The position numbers were made by a program, and so were the translations under genes. From positions 186,001 through 250,000 of the forward strand of contig CAZUGQ010000001.1 of the NCBI GenBank assembly GCA_964620125.1: a stretch of 64,000 bases of DNA. Reading direction: 5' to 3'. Origin of the DNA: OLB6 sp964620125. Lineage in GTDB: Bacteria > Bacteroidota > Ignavibacteria > Kapaibacteriales > Kapaibacteriaceae. Below are positions 26,423 through 35,077 of this stretch, piece after piece; positions within the stretch are counted from its first letter, which is position 1; the number at the start of each line of letters is the position of its first letter. The notes below the pieces were generated by a model, which was not told where the DNA came from, ran no database searches, and saw only the letters and a list, made by a program, of their open reading frames with translations.

Positions 26423-27102
26423 TCATTAACATCGAGCACATCTCGAAGGTGTATGAGATGGGTGAGGAGGATGTGTTCGCCTTGCGTGATGTTTCCCTCA
26501 CCATCAGCCCAGGTGAATACGTGGCCATCATGGGTCCGTCGGGATCTGGCAAAAGCACACTCATGAACATGCTCGGTTGTTTGGATACTCCCACGTCAGG
26601 TACCTATCTGTTCAAGGGTGAAGATGTGAGTGCAATGTCCGACAACGAACTGGCCGAAATCCGAAACCGTGAAATAGGCTTCGTGTTCCAAACGTTCAAC
26701 TTGCTGCCACGAGCAACGGCACTACAAAACGTTGAACTTCCGTTGGTGTATCGCGGCATGCGCTCCAGCGAGCGCCGCGAACGTGCTGCACAGGCCCTAA
26801 CGAGTGTTGGCCTGGCAGATAGGATGGATCACCGTCCAAATGAACTGAGTGGCGGCCAACGTCAGCGCGTTGCCATTGCTCGTGCACTCGTTACCTCCCC
26901 TGCCATCATCCTAGCCGATGAGCCAACAGGGAACCTAGACAGCAAGACTGGACAGGATATCATGACCTTGTTCCAGCGCTTGTGGAAAGAAGGTAATACG
27001 GTAATTCTGGTAACACACGAAGAAGATGTTGCACGTCACGCCCGCCGCATCGTTCGTCTGCGTGATGGCTTAATCGAATCCGATGATGTTACGCCTCACT
27101 GA
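26419..27102 (+). CDS. ABC transporter ATPase, MacB/LolD type
   Basis: 227 residues, a stand-alone ATPase of the MacB/LolD/FtsE class (3.A.1.122/125). Walker A GPSGSGKST, Q-loop VFQTFNLLP, signature LSGGQRQRVAIARAL, Walker B IILADEPTGNLDS, H-loop VTHEEDV. It powers mechanotransmission by MacB-like permeases rather than transport through the membrane. It overlaps the downstream permease by about 20 bp, so the two are closely coupled. Confidence 0.96.
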   Translation: MIINIEHISKVYEMGEEDVFALRDVSLTISPGEYVAIMGPSGSGKSTLMNMLGCLDTPTSGTYLFKGEDVSAMSDNELAEIRNREIGFVFQTFNLLPRATALQNVELPLVYRGMRSSERRERAAQALTSVGLADRMDHRPNELSGGQRQRVAIARALVTSPAIILADEPTGNLDSKTGQDIMTLFQRLWKEGNTVILVTHEEDVARHARRIVRLRDGLIESDDVTPH

Positions 27103-28345
27103 AATCAGCGAAAACATTCGCATTGCACTGGGCGCACTGCGCCTGAATCTGATGCGCTCGGTGCTGACCACGGCTGGTGTTGTTGTGGGTGTGGTGCTTG
27201 TTGTTGTGATGGGATGGACAATCAAGGGGCTCGACGCCGTGTGGGAACGCACGATAAGCATTATCGGTCGGGACATGCTGTACATCGACAAGTGGGACTG
27301 GGCAGGGGGCCGCAACTGGCGAAAGCTGGAGGCGAGGAATCACATTACTCTTCGGCAGGCCGAACTTCTGGCTGAGCGTATGGAAAGTGCGGAGATCACT
27401 GTTCCATTGGTCCGCCGTTGGGGGGGGAGTGTTTCGCTTGGTAACAAGCAGATGCTAACAGGGGTGCAGGGAACTACCGCCTCGTACGGCAATACGCCAG
27501 CTGGCACCACTATTCTTGGTAGGTGGTTTACCGATGCAGAGGAACAGCATGCAACGCGGGTTGTCGTGCTGGGATACAAGGTGGCGAATACGCTATTCCC
27601 GCAAACGAATCCTATAGGGTCCACAATCAAGGTTCATGGTTATCCATTCACCATCATTGGTGTGGTGGAACAGCGCGGCTACCTGTTCATGGATTTTATA
27701 GACAATCAAGTGTTCATTCCCATCACCGCGTTTCAGTCTGCCTATGGGTTTTTCGACAAGAGCTTCTCCATTGCCATTAAAGCTGGGAATGAGCGACTGT
27801 TGGATATCGTGCGTGATGAAGCACGGGGACACCTACGGGAAATTCGCAACGTGCCTCCTGGTGAGGAGGACGACTTTAGCATCAATGAAATGGAAGCTTT
27901 CGATGCGCAGGTGTCGAACATTCGAGTTGTGATTTGGATGGTTGGTATCGGACTCACCGTGCTTGCTTTTATCGTTGGCTCGATAGGCATCATGAATATC
28001 ATGTTCGTGAGTGTTACGGAGCGAACAAAGGAGATCGGTATACGCAAAGCCATTGGTGCCCGGCGGTCATCTATCCTTACCCAGTTCCTCATCGAGAGTT
28101 CCGTTCTGTGCTTGGTAGGCGCGGTGATTGCACTGCCCATTGCTCAGCTGATCGTGGGCACGGCACGATGGATTGCCATCAGTGGTTTGGAGTACGACTG
28201 GATGTCGGTTGTAAGCCCTTTTATTCAGATAGACCTGCTTCTCATCGCCATGGGCGTTTCCATCGTTGTTGGTTTGCTTGCAGGTTTGCTGCCGGCACTG
28301 CGAGCATCGCGGCTTGACCCGGTAGAAGCCCTCCGATTTGAATAG
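27083..28345 (+). CDS. MacB-like ABC permease, first subunit
   Basis: 420 residues with the MacB/FtsX plan: TM1 near the N-terminus (SVLTTAGVVVGVVLVVVMGW), a periplasmic MacB_PCD domain (about 60-270), then three C-terminal TM helices with the FtsX motif GIMNIMFVSVTERTKEIGIRKAIGA. ATPase is encoded separately, unlike E. coli MacB. A G8 run at 27420-27427 encodes Trp-Gly-Gly-Ser. The start at 27083 overlaps the ATPase; ATG 27086 is equally possible. Confidence 0.93.
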   Translation: MMLRLTEISENIRIALGALRLNLMRSVLTTAGVVVGVVLVVVMGWTIKGLDAVWERTISIIGRDMLYIDKWDWAGGRNWRKLEARNHITLRQAELLAERMESAEITVPLVRRWGGSVSLGNKQMLTGVQGTTASYGNTPAGTTILGRWFTDAEEQHATRVVVLGYKVANTLFPQTNPIGSTIKVHGYPFTIIGVVEQRGYLFMDFIDNQVFIPITAFQSAYGFFDKSFSIAIKAGNERLLDIVRDEARGHLREIRNVPPGEEDDFSINEMEAFDAQVSNIRVVIWMVGIGLTVLAFIVGSIGIMNIMFVSVTERTKEIGIRKAIGARRSSILTQFLIESSVLCLVGAVIALPIAQLIVGTARWIAISGLEYDWMSVVSPFIQIDLLLIAMGVSIVVGLLAGLLPALRASRLDPVEALRFE

Positions 28346-28400
28346 TAGCAGTGCGTGGAGTTAACAGCAACCATCAAACTTTCACCAACAGCACTAACAC

Positions 28401-29648
28401 GTGAACATCAGTGAGTCCATTGCCATCGCCTTCGACGCCGTTCGAGCTAACAAGCTGCGATCAAGTCTCACGTTGCTGTCGGTAGGTATTGGTGTTTTCG
28501 CCATCATCGCGTCGAGTGGCATCACAGGAACTCTTGCCAATGCTCTGAGCACACAGTTGGCAGACCTGGGAGAACACAGCTTCCTGATCCAGCGAACACC
28601 GTCCATTACCTTTGGTGGCAACTGGCGCAAGTACATGCGGCGCAAACCCATCACCCCGGAACTGTCCCAACAGTTTCGCGATCGTTTGCAGCTTACCAAC
28701 TATGTGTCCGTGAGCAACACTGCACCCGGCTACACCATAAAACGCGGCGAAACCAGTACCAATCCCGATGTCTCTCTCATCGGTATTGACCACATGTATT
28801 TCACCGTGAATGCCGTTTCAATCGCCGAAGGACGAGCGTTCGTAGAACAGGACCTTTTGCTCAACACACGCCATGCAATCATCGGAACTGATGTTGTTGC
28901 CATCCTGTTTCCCGATGGCGATGCTCTTGGGAAGTCCATCACCATTAAAAACCAGGAGTTCACCGTTGTTGGCGTGATGGAGAAGAGAGGTGGCGTGATG
29001 GGTCAAAGTCAGGACAACCGTGTGCTCATTCCCCTATCCGTCTTCGTCAAGTATTACACGTGGGAGTGGGACGTAAGCGTAGATATTTCCGTGAAGGCTG
29101 TGAGCAGAGATGCGTTAGAAGCAACCGTTGATGAAGCCATCGGCATCATGCGCACGTTGCGAGGCGTTCGTCCTGGCGACGAGAACGACTTTGAACTCGA
29201 CACGAATGAAGCACTCACATCACAGTTTGGCAACCTCACGGCAGCCATTGTTGTCGTGGCCTGGATAAGTGGTCTCGGGGCACTGCTTGCTGCTGGCATC
29301 GGCATCATGAACATGATGCTTGTAAGTGTAAAGGAACGCACCCGTGAAATCGGTGTACGCAAGGCACTTGGCGCCCGCCGAAGCTGGATCGTGCGGCAGT
29401 TTCTTATCGAAGCAATCACGCTTTGCCAGCTAGGTGGGCTCACAGGAGTGTTAGGGGGCCTTGGCACAACATGGCTGATTGGCGCACTGGTGCGATCATC
29501 TACAATGCCCTCACTCATCATCGCATGGCCGGTTGGAGCCGTTGTCTTTAGTGTTGTGGCCTGCACGGCCATTGGCATATCGTTTGGACTTTACCCCGCG
29601 TGGCAAGCTGCACGCCTTGACCCAATCGAAGCACTCCGGTATGAATAG
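28401..29648 (+). CDS. MacB-like ABC permease, second subunit
   Basis: 415 residues, GTG start, 55 bases after the first permease. Same fold: TM1 (LTLLSVGIGVFAIIASSGI), periplasmic domain, FtsX motif GIMNMMLVSVKERTREIGVRKALGA and a LYPAWQAARLDPIEALRYE ending. It is homologous to the upstream permease (both end LDP-EALR), so the transporter is probably a heterodimer of two permeases sharing one ATPase, as in LolCDE or BceB-type exporters; a macrolide or peptide exporter is the usual guess. Last gene of the operon. Confidence 0.92.
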   Translation: MNISESIAIAFDAVRANKLRSSLTLLSVGIGVFAIIASSGITGTLANALSTQLADLGEHSFLIQRTPSITFGGNWRKYMRRKPITPELSQQFRDRLQLTNYVSVSNTAPGYTIKRGETSTNPDVSLIGIDHMYFTVNAVSIAEGRAFVEQDLLLNTRHAIIGTDVVAILFPDGDALGKSITIKNQEFTVVGVMEKRGGVMGQSQDNRVLIPLSVFVKYYTWEWDVSVDISVKAVSRDALEATVDEAIGIMRTLRGVRPGDENDFELDTNEALTSQFGNLTAAIVVVAWISGLGALLAAGIGIMNMMLVSVKERTREIGVRKALGARRSWIVRQFLIEAITLCQLGGLTGVLGGLGTTWLIGALVRSSTMPSLIIAWPVGAVVFSVVACTAIGISFGLYPAWQAARLDPIEALRYE

Positions 29649-29670
29649 TGGTGCTCGGCTGTTGACTACA

Positions 29671-29684
29671 GTACCGATTGGTAC
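29671..29684. repeat. Short hairpin in the convergent gap after the exporter operon
   Basis: GTACC-GATT-GGTAC, a 5-bp stem with a 4-base loop, in the 60-bp gap between two convergent genes. It could stop transcription from both sides, but no T-run follows, so termination is only weakly supported. Confidence 0.35.
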
Positions 29685-29708
29685 CTTCGATTCGATCAAG
29701 AAACCCAC

Positions 29709-31130
29709 CTAACGCACACGTTCTGCGATGTTCCATACCCCTGGTACGATGTGAATACCCGCTTCGAGTACCACCGTACCAAGCAGTCTGCCAAGCAAAT
29801 CATACGACCGTACAAGGCATGGTGAACAATGTGGGTCTACGTGAACCATAGCCCCCTGCTCACCCCATCCAAGCAAACGCACACATGGTGATTCGGGAAG
29901 GTGAGGGGGCTCTGCAACATTGGTGGCACTGCCAACCTCGCATGCACCAATGCTTGGTGGTATGCCGAACTGCTTGCCATAGAGATCACGCTGAAGGCCA
30001 TGAATGTACTCGCCCTTGGCAATCACGGGTGACGATGCGGTTGGACATTCAGCTCCGATGAGCGGATTGCTGCCAGCGATGCTGTTGGTTTCCGTAAAGG
30101 GCAGTCCAGCCGTGGGCAGCATTGTGCTGGCTGTTCCATTGTACCACAGGTTGTTGTTTACTCGGAAGGTTTCAGGAGCTGTGTTGGGACCAATGTTCAC
30201 CATCGGACTCTGCCCGGCAGCGTAGATGACTACGTTGTTGCGAAACCAGTTGTCACCGCATGCAGCAAATCGTCCGGCCGGCTGTGTTGTTTCCTGCAGT
30301 ATTCGGAATGCCCACCGTTCGGGTGAGCGAATAAGATTGTTTGCAACATCAACACGAACACATCCCACATAGGCGATGGGTGCAACCGAACCTTCGAACA
30401 CATTGGTGTACACCTGAAGGTCGGCCGCTTCAAACGGAGCATCAAGAGGCCGAAAGAATTCGAGACCCGTTGATCCGCCCAGATTCACGGAACGCTGACC
30501 ACCATCTCGAAACCAGTTCCGCTCAATCCGCACGTTTTGCGTTCCGCCCTTGGCCTGAATACAGTTCGACCCCATGGACTCGAAGGTGTTGCCAACGATT
30601 ACGCCATGATGGCATCCCACCATGTCCACACCACTGCCTCCGGTGGCACCGTTCGAGAAGGAACAGGTTTCGATACGAAAATGGTCGAGTCCACTCAGCT
30701 TGAGAAAGTCATTGTTCCCACTTGCGCCCATCTGCTCGAACACCACATTCCTTACGATGATGTGATGCGCAGGACTCTCGATGGAACCACCGTCATCAAT
30801 GTTCACGCCATTACCTGTCTGGCCCGTAACCGTAAAACGTTCGATGTGCAGGTATGAGCAGTCAGAAAAATGAAGAGCCTCGGTACCGCCACGAAAGACC
30901 ACACCAGCCTGACTCTCTCCGATGATCACGATTGGCTCGTCCTCCGTGCCGTGAAGGTTCCGCACCATGAAGGTTCCAACATAGACGCCGTTATGGATGA
31001 ACACCGTGTCGCCGGGAATGGCTTCGCTGCAGGCAGATGCGGGATCGGAATATTCTTGTGCAGTGCCCACATGCAGCGTTCTGCCCTGGACGGTTGCAGC
31101 AACGATCAGGAATGAGAGGATGTACTTCAT
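29709..31130 (-). CDS. Secreted right-handed parallel beta-helix protein with possible T9SS tail
   Basis: 473 residues. Signal peptide YILSFLIVAATVQG, then a DUF1565/pectate-lyase-like beta-helix. It starts HVGTAQEYSDPASACSEAIPGDTVFIHNGVY (segments GTAQEYSDP and GDTVFIHNGVY), and repeated turns rich in Asn and Ile follow (IVRNVVFEQMGASGNND, RIETCSFSNGATG, VIVGNTFESMGSN, RIERNWFRDGG). The last 60 residues (VRSYDLLGRLLGTVVLEAGIHIVPGVW) resemble a type IX sorting tail. Such proteins bind or cut polysaccharides; catalytic residues are not identifiable here. It is transcribed away from mgtE. Confidence 0.8.
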   Translation of the reverse strand: MKYILSFLIVAATVQGRTLHVGTAQEYSDPASACSEAIPGDTVFIHNGVYVGTFMVRNLHGTEDEPIVIIGESQAGVVFRGGTEALHFSDCSYLHIERFTVTGQTGNGVNIDDGGSIESPAHHIIVRNVVFEQMGASGNNDFLKLSGLDHFRIETCSFSNGATGGSGVDMVGCHHGVIVGNTFESMGSNCIQAKGGTQNVRIERNWFRDGGQRSVNLGGSTGLEFFRPLDAPFEAADLQVYTNVFEGSVAPIAYVGCVRVDVANNLIRSPERWAFRILQETTQPAGRFAACGDNWFRNNVVIYAAGQSPMVNIGPNTAPETFRVNNNLWYNGTASTMLPTAGLPFTETNSIAGSNPLIGAECPTASSPVIAKGEYIHGLQRDLYGKQFGIPPSIGACEVGSATNVAEPPHLPESPCVRLLGWGEQGAMVHVDPHCSPCLVRSYDLLGRLLGTVVLEAGIHIVPGVWNIAERVR

Positions 31131-31166
31131 GCTCTGAAATTACTGCCTTACACCATACAATGAACC

Positions 31167-31174
31167 TATTTTCG
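31167..31174 (+). promoter_or_regulatory. Candidate -7 element of mgtE
   Basis: TATTTTCG, one base from TAnnTTTG, ending four bases before the mgtE ATG at 31179. The 48-bp divergent gap leaves little room for a leader or an Mg2+ riboswitch; none is seen. Confidence 0.35.
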
Positions 31175-31178
31175 AGCG

Positions 31179-32555
31179 ATGTACGCCCACCTCATCACAC
31201 CAGAAATCGAAGAACTCGTGGCCAAGCGTGACTTTGCGACGATTCGCGAGGTGTTTGAGGACTGGACGCCTGTTGACCTAGCCGAACTCATCGCCGACCT
31301 GCGAGAGGAGAACAGAGCCGTGGTGTTCGCCCTTCTGCCGAAGGACCTGGCTAGCGAAACGTTTTCCTACTGCGACTTTGATACGCAGCAGGCTCTGCTG
31401 CACGACATGGCTCGAGAAAAGGTAGCCGAGATTCTCAACGCCATGAGCCCGGACGACAGAACACAGTTCTTTGAAGACCTGCCTGCCAACGTTGTACAGG
31501 AACTCATCAACACGCTGAACCCGGAGGAGCGGAGTGTAGCACTAGCCCTGCTCAACTGGCCTGAATACTCCGTTGGGCGGCTTATGACGCCAGATTACGT
31601 GGTCGTGAAAAAACACTGGACAGTGCAACAGGCACTGGAACACATACGGCAGTATGGTAAGGACTCGGAAACGCTCAACTATCTGTATGTGACTGAACAT
31701 GGTACGTTGGTAGACGACATTCATGTGCGTGAAATCCTCCTGGCATCACCCGACCGCTACATTTCCGACATGATGGACTACAAGGCTGAAGCCCTGCTAG
31801 CCACCGATAGCCAGGAAGCTGCCGTTGCCATGTTCCGGAGGCTTGACCGATTTGCTCTTCCGGTTGTGGACAAGGATCACAAGCTACTCGGCATCGTAAC
31901 ACTCGACGACGTGCTTGACGTTGCCGAAGAGCAGGCCACCGAAGAGATGCAACGCTTTGGTGGTGTTGAAGTGCTCGATGATCCGTACATGGATGCATCG
32001 ATACCTGACCTTGTACGAAAACGCGCCGTATGGCTTGTGGTCTTGTTCTTTGGCGGAATCCTCACCGCAGCAGCCCTAACGTACTTCGAGACGATCATCG
32101 ACAGGGCGGTGATCCTAGCCATTCTTCTGCCCATGATCATCAGCAATGGTGGCAATAGCGGCTCGCAGGCTGCAACGCTGATTGTGCGTGCGCTGGCACT
32201 GGGTGAAGTGACCTTGGCAGACTGGTGGAAGATCATCCGACGCGAGGTAGTGATTGGCTTCTTCCTTGGTTTGCTGCTAGGAGTGCTTGGCTTTGCCAGA
32301 ATCATTGTCTGGGCTTGGGCTGATGGCACGTACGGCCCGGTTACCGTGCTCATCGGACTTGTTGTGTTTCTATCCCTCATCGCCATCGTGATCGCCGGCA
32401 CCATCAGCGGATCCCTGCTGCCCTTGCTCATGAAACGACTGGGCTTCGATCCTGCAGCATCGTCAGCCCCATTCGTTGCAACCTTCAGCGATGTAACCGG
32501 CACTGTGATTTATTTCACCATCGCAACTGCGCTGTTGGCGGGGATCATGTTGTAG
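31179..32555 (+). CDS. mgtE: Magnesium transporter MgtE
   Basis: 458 residues, full length. N-terminal MgtE_N superhelical domain (1-130, LAELIADLREENRAVVFALLPKDLA), two CBS domains (about 135-260, with the typical DYVVVKKHWTVQQALEHIRQ and LPVVDKDHKLLGIVTLDDVLD), then five TM helices with the pore signature MIISNGGNSGSQAATLIVRALALGE. It is a Mg2+-gated, Mg2+-selective channel dimer. It ends 62 bases before the convergent feoB. No M-box riboswitch in the short upstream gap. Confidence 0.96.
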   Translation: MYAHLITPEIEELVAKRDFATIREVFEDWTPVDLAELIADLREENRAVVFALLPKDLASETFSYCDFDTQQALLHDMAREKVAEILNAMSPDDRTQFFEDLPANVVQELINTLNPEERSVALALLNWPEYSVGRLMTPDYVVVKKHWTVQQALEHIRQYGKDSETLNYLYVTEHGTLVDDIHVREILLASPDRYISDMMDYKAEALLATDSQEAAVAMFRRLDRFALPVVDKDHKLLGIVTLDDVLDVAEEQATEEMQRFGGVEVLDDPYMDASIPDLVRKRAVWLVVLFFGGILTAAALTYFETIIDRAVILAILLPMIISNGGNSGSQAATLIVRALALGEVTLADWWKIIRREVVIGFFLGLLLGVLGFARIIVWAWADGTYGPVTVLIGLVVFLSLIAIVIAGTISGSLLPLLMKRLGFDPAASSAPFVATFSDVTGTVIYFTIATALLAGIML

Positions 32556-32617
32556 AGCAGCGGTGACCGTTAGTCCTCGCACCGGGTGGAGCAGGAATCA
32601 GCGTCCTGTAAATAACA

Positions 32618-34453
32618 CTATGACGCAAGCGTGTAGGTAAGCAGCGCAGCGGAGTATGCCATGATGAACGTGATCACGAAGGCCAGGGCAGGCCACTTCC
32701 ATGATCCAGTTTCCCTGCGCATGATGGCAATGGTACTGATGCATTGCAGCGCATACACATAGAAGGCAAGCAGACTAAGGCCAACGCCGAGTGGCAGAAC
32801 ATTGCGCATCACTTCTCGCAATGGTTGATCCGTGTGCTGTACATCGGCGGCATAGATCTGCCCCATGGTGCTCACGAATGTTTCTCGTGCCGCATAACTA
32901 GAAAGCACACCCAGAGTAAGGCGCCAATCAAATCCAAGTGGAGCGAAGATCGGCTGAATGGCACGTCCAACGGTGGCTGCATACGACTGCTCGATCTGCA
33001 CTCGTTGCGCTTCGACGGGTGATACATGGGGCGGCACATGTGCACGTGGAAGTTCTGTTAACATCCACAACACAATGGAGAAGGCTAGGATGATGGTGCC
33101 TGCCGTTACCACGAACTCTCGCGAACGAGTGACCATCGCTGCAACAACACTGCGCCATGTAGGAAGCCGATAATCCGGAAACTCTATCATGAAGGGCACC
33201 ACCGCACCGCGAAGCATCGTGCGCTTGAGCATCAATGCCACAAGCAGTCCGCTCAAAGCACCAGCCCCATACAAACCGGCCATAACCACCGCCTGCAACG
33301 AGAAGGGACCTGCAACCGATGTGGGAGGAATGGTTGCTGAAATCAGCAACGCATATACCGGAAGTCTGGCAGAACACGTCATGAGCGGTGCTGCCATGAT
33401 GGTAGCCAATCTGTCCTTGTACGACGGGATGATGCGCGCCGACATGATACCCGGAATTGCACAGGCAAACGAACCAAGCAGCGGAATGAATGATCGGCCC
33501 TGCAAGCCAAACAGTCCCATAGCGCGGTCAACCAAAAAGGCTGCACGAGCAAGGTAGCCACTCTCCTCAAGCATCGTTACCAAGAGATTGAGGATGAGGA
33601 TCTGCGGCAGGAACACGATAACCGATCCTACACCAGCCAACAAACCACGATTGAGAAACGAAGTAAGGATGGATGGAGGCAGCGTCGTAGCAACAACGTC
33701 CTGCAGCCATCGCACACCCATTTCCACCACGTTCATCAGCGGCTCGGCCCACGTGAAGATGCTCTGAAAGAACACGGCCATGACAACGGCAAACACTACC
33801 CCCCCCCATATCGGATGCAGGAGAATTGCGTCGAGCCTGCGGGACCATACATCTTCCGTTGGTGCCGTGAGGTACCTGGACATGATTGACTGTGCCCACG
33901 CATATCGTTCTTCAATCGTTGTGAGTTCGTTAAGGGGCTTTGGTATGCGCGCAGGTTTACCCAGTGCGTGCTGCACGTCTGCAATCCCCAGACCCTTCGT
34001 GCCCACAACCGGAACAATGTTTATCCCGAGTTCATGGCCAAGTCCGATGTCATCAATCATGCCACCGCGAGCCTTGAGCGCATCCACCATGGTGAGTGCG
34101 ATGGTGGTTGGGAGTCCTACTTGTGCAACAGCACTGAATAACACCAAACACTTCTCGATATCGGCGGCACTCATCACAAAGAGTATGGCGTCAGGCCGTT
34201 TGATGGACGGGTGATTGCCGTACAGGGCTTCTACCGTTACTCGCTCATCTTCGGATGTTGGATCAAGCGAATACACACCCGGAAGATCGATCAGCGTGAT
34301 GTTCACACCATGGGAGTGTATCTCACCCACCATGGGTTCAACGGTGACTCCAGGAAAGTTGCCAACCTTTTGCTGCAAGCCTGTAAGAGCATTGAAAAGC
34401 GTACTCTTGCCTGCGTTGGGAGTACCAACTGCAGCCACCACAATGGTGTTCAT
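32618..34453 (-). CDS. feoB: Ferrous iron transport protein B
   Basis: 611 residues. N-terminal G domain with G1 GTPNAGKSTLFNALTG, G2/switch regions, G3 DLPGVYSL. A short GDI helical part, then a polytopic membrane domain with paired Gate motifs; GSFACAIPGIMSARI and CAIPGIM-like segments are visible. It imports Fe2+. The length is short compared with the 773 residues of E. coli, but typical for Bacteroidota-type FeoB without the long C-terminal part. The start overlaps the feoA stop (ATGA). A C9 run at 33799-33807 encodes Trp-Gly-Gly in a TM region. Confidence 0.96.
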   Translation of the reverse strand: MNTIVVAAVGTPNAGKSTLFNALTGLQQKVGNFPGVTVEPMVGEIHSHGVNITLIDLPGVYSLDPTSEDERVTVEALYGNHPSIKRPDAILFVMSAADIEKCLVLFSAVAQVGLPTTIALTMVDALKARGGMIDDIGLGHELGINIVPVVGTKGLGIADVQHALGKPARIPKPLNELTTIEERYAWAQSIMSRYLTAPTEDVWSRRLDAILLHPIWGGVVFAVVMAVFFQSIFTWAEPLMNVVEMGVRWLQDVVATTLPPSILTSFLNRGLLAGVGSVIVFLPQILILNLLVTMLEESGYLARAAFLVDRAMGLFGLQGRSFIPLLGSFACAIPGIMSARIIPSYKDRLATIMAAPLMTCSARLPVYALLISATIPPTSVAGPFSLQAVVMAGLYGAGALSGLLVALMLKRTMLRGAVVPFMIEFPDYRLPTWRSVVAAMVTRSREFVVTAGTIILAFSIVLWMLTELPRAHVPPHVSPVEAQRVQIEQSYAATVGRAIQPIFAPLGFDWRLTLGVLSSYAARETFVSTMGQIYAADVQHTDQPLREVMRNVLPLGVGLSLLAFYVYALQCISTIAIMRRETGSWKWPALAFVITFIMAYSAALLTYTLAS

Positions 34454-34779
34454 ACCTGATGGGTTTCGGTAACCGAAACAGACTCCATCGTGCAGTCAGC
34501 AGCGTGTGCCAGAGCCCCCTGCTCAAGTGTAGATTCAAGGGACTTCCCATCGTTGTCCGCTTCGACCAAGACGCTTAGGCCCGTGAGCCGCAAGCCTAAC
34601 CGCCGTTGGTCTAGGGCCACCTCGATTGGTCCACCAAATGGAGACCGGCGTATCACCTTACAGAATGCACCAACCACCATGCCCAACTCACGAACTCGCT
34701 GTGTGCTCTGTGCTGGACCGTCAACCGCAACAACGCGGTACCGGGTGCCGATGTGGGCATGTTGAAGGGAGATTGGCAT
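34450..34779 (-). CDS. feoA: FeoA-family iron transport accessory protein
   Basis: 109 residues from the ATG at 34779 (PISLQHAHIGTRYRVV...). An upstream in-frame start would add nine residues. SH3-like FeoA core: GTRYRVVAVDG, VRELGMVVGAFCKVIRRSPFGGPIEVALDQRRLGLR, of family order (segments RELGMVVG and GGPIEVAL). A tail of about 30 residues (ESTLEQGALAHAADC...) extends beyond the usual 75-85-residue protein. It lies directly upstream of feoB and overlaps it by four bases. Thought to assist FeoB. The tail contains an AG5CT octamer. Confidence 0.88.
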   Translation of the reverse strand: MPISLQHAHIGTRYRVVAVDGPAQSTQRVRELGMVVGAFCKVIRRSPFGGPIEVALDQRRLGLRLTGLSVLVEADNDGKSLESTLEQGALAHAADCTMESVSVTETHQV

Positions 34780-34856
34780 ACTCTTATTTAGACTGAATCC
34801 AGACAAAAGTTACGAAAAAACGTCGTGCTACCCCGTCTGCTGTGTAAACTGCTACG

Positions 34857-34924
34857 CCAACAGGTGCCGCTGGCTCTTTGAACGAGCACTATGGAACATG
34901 CTAATACAACGGTACACCTGTTGG
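34857..34924. other. 68-nt structured element between feoA and dinB
   Basis: Perfect 10-bp inverted arms CCAACAGGTG (34857-34866) and CACCTGTTGG (34915-34924) are separated by 48 bases. Inside are further complements (CCG with CGG past a two-base bulge; GCTC-TTTGAAC-GAGC). It sits in the 298-bp divergent region before feoA and dinB. It could be a small RNA, a leader structure or a two-site operator. It does not fold as a tRNA. The rest of the region holds no recognised gene. Confidence 0.5.
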
Positions 34925-35077
34925 AAGTGCGCCTTAGGACCATTGTTGTTCGCACGTAACAACGAGACATAACAGCTTTGGTATGACGTTCGTCACACAC
35001 ACCGTTAACCACCACACACAGATTGCCGAGCTGCACAATGATGATCTTGCAGCGTTGCACACTGTTTTCACACACCA

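Noticed and set aside
31131..31178. Mg2+ riboswitch (M-box) for mgtE
   Set aside because: Only 48 bases separate mgtE from the divergent gene, too short for an M-box.
34857..34924. tRNA gene
   Set aside because: The closing stem is 10 bp and neither strand gives a TTCRA loop with a 5-bp stem or a usable anticodon arm.
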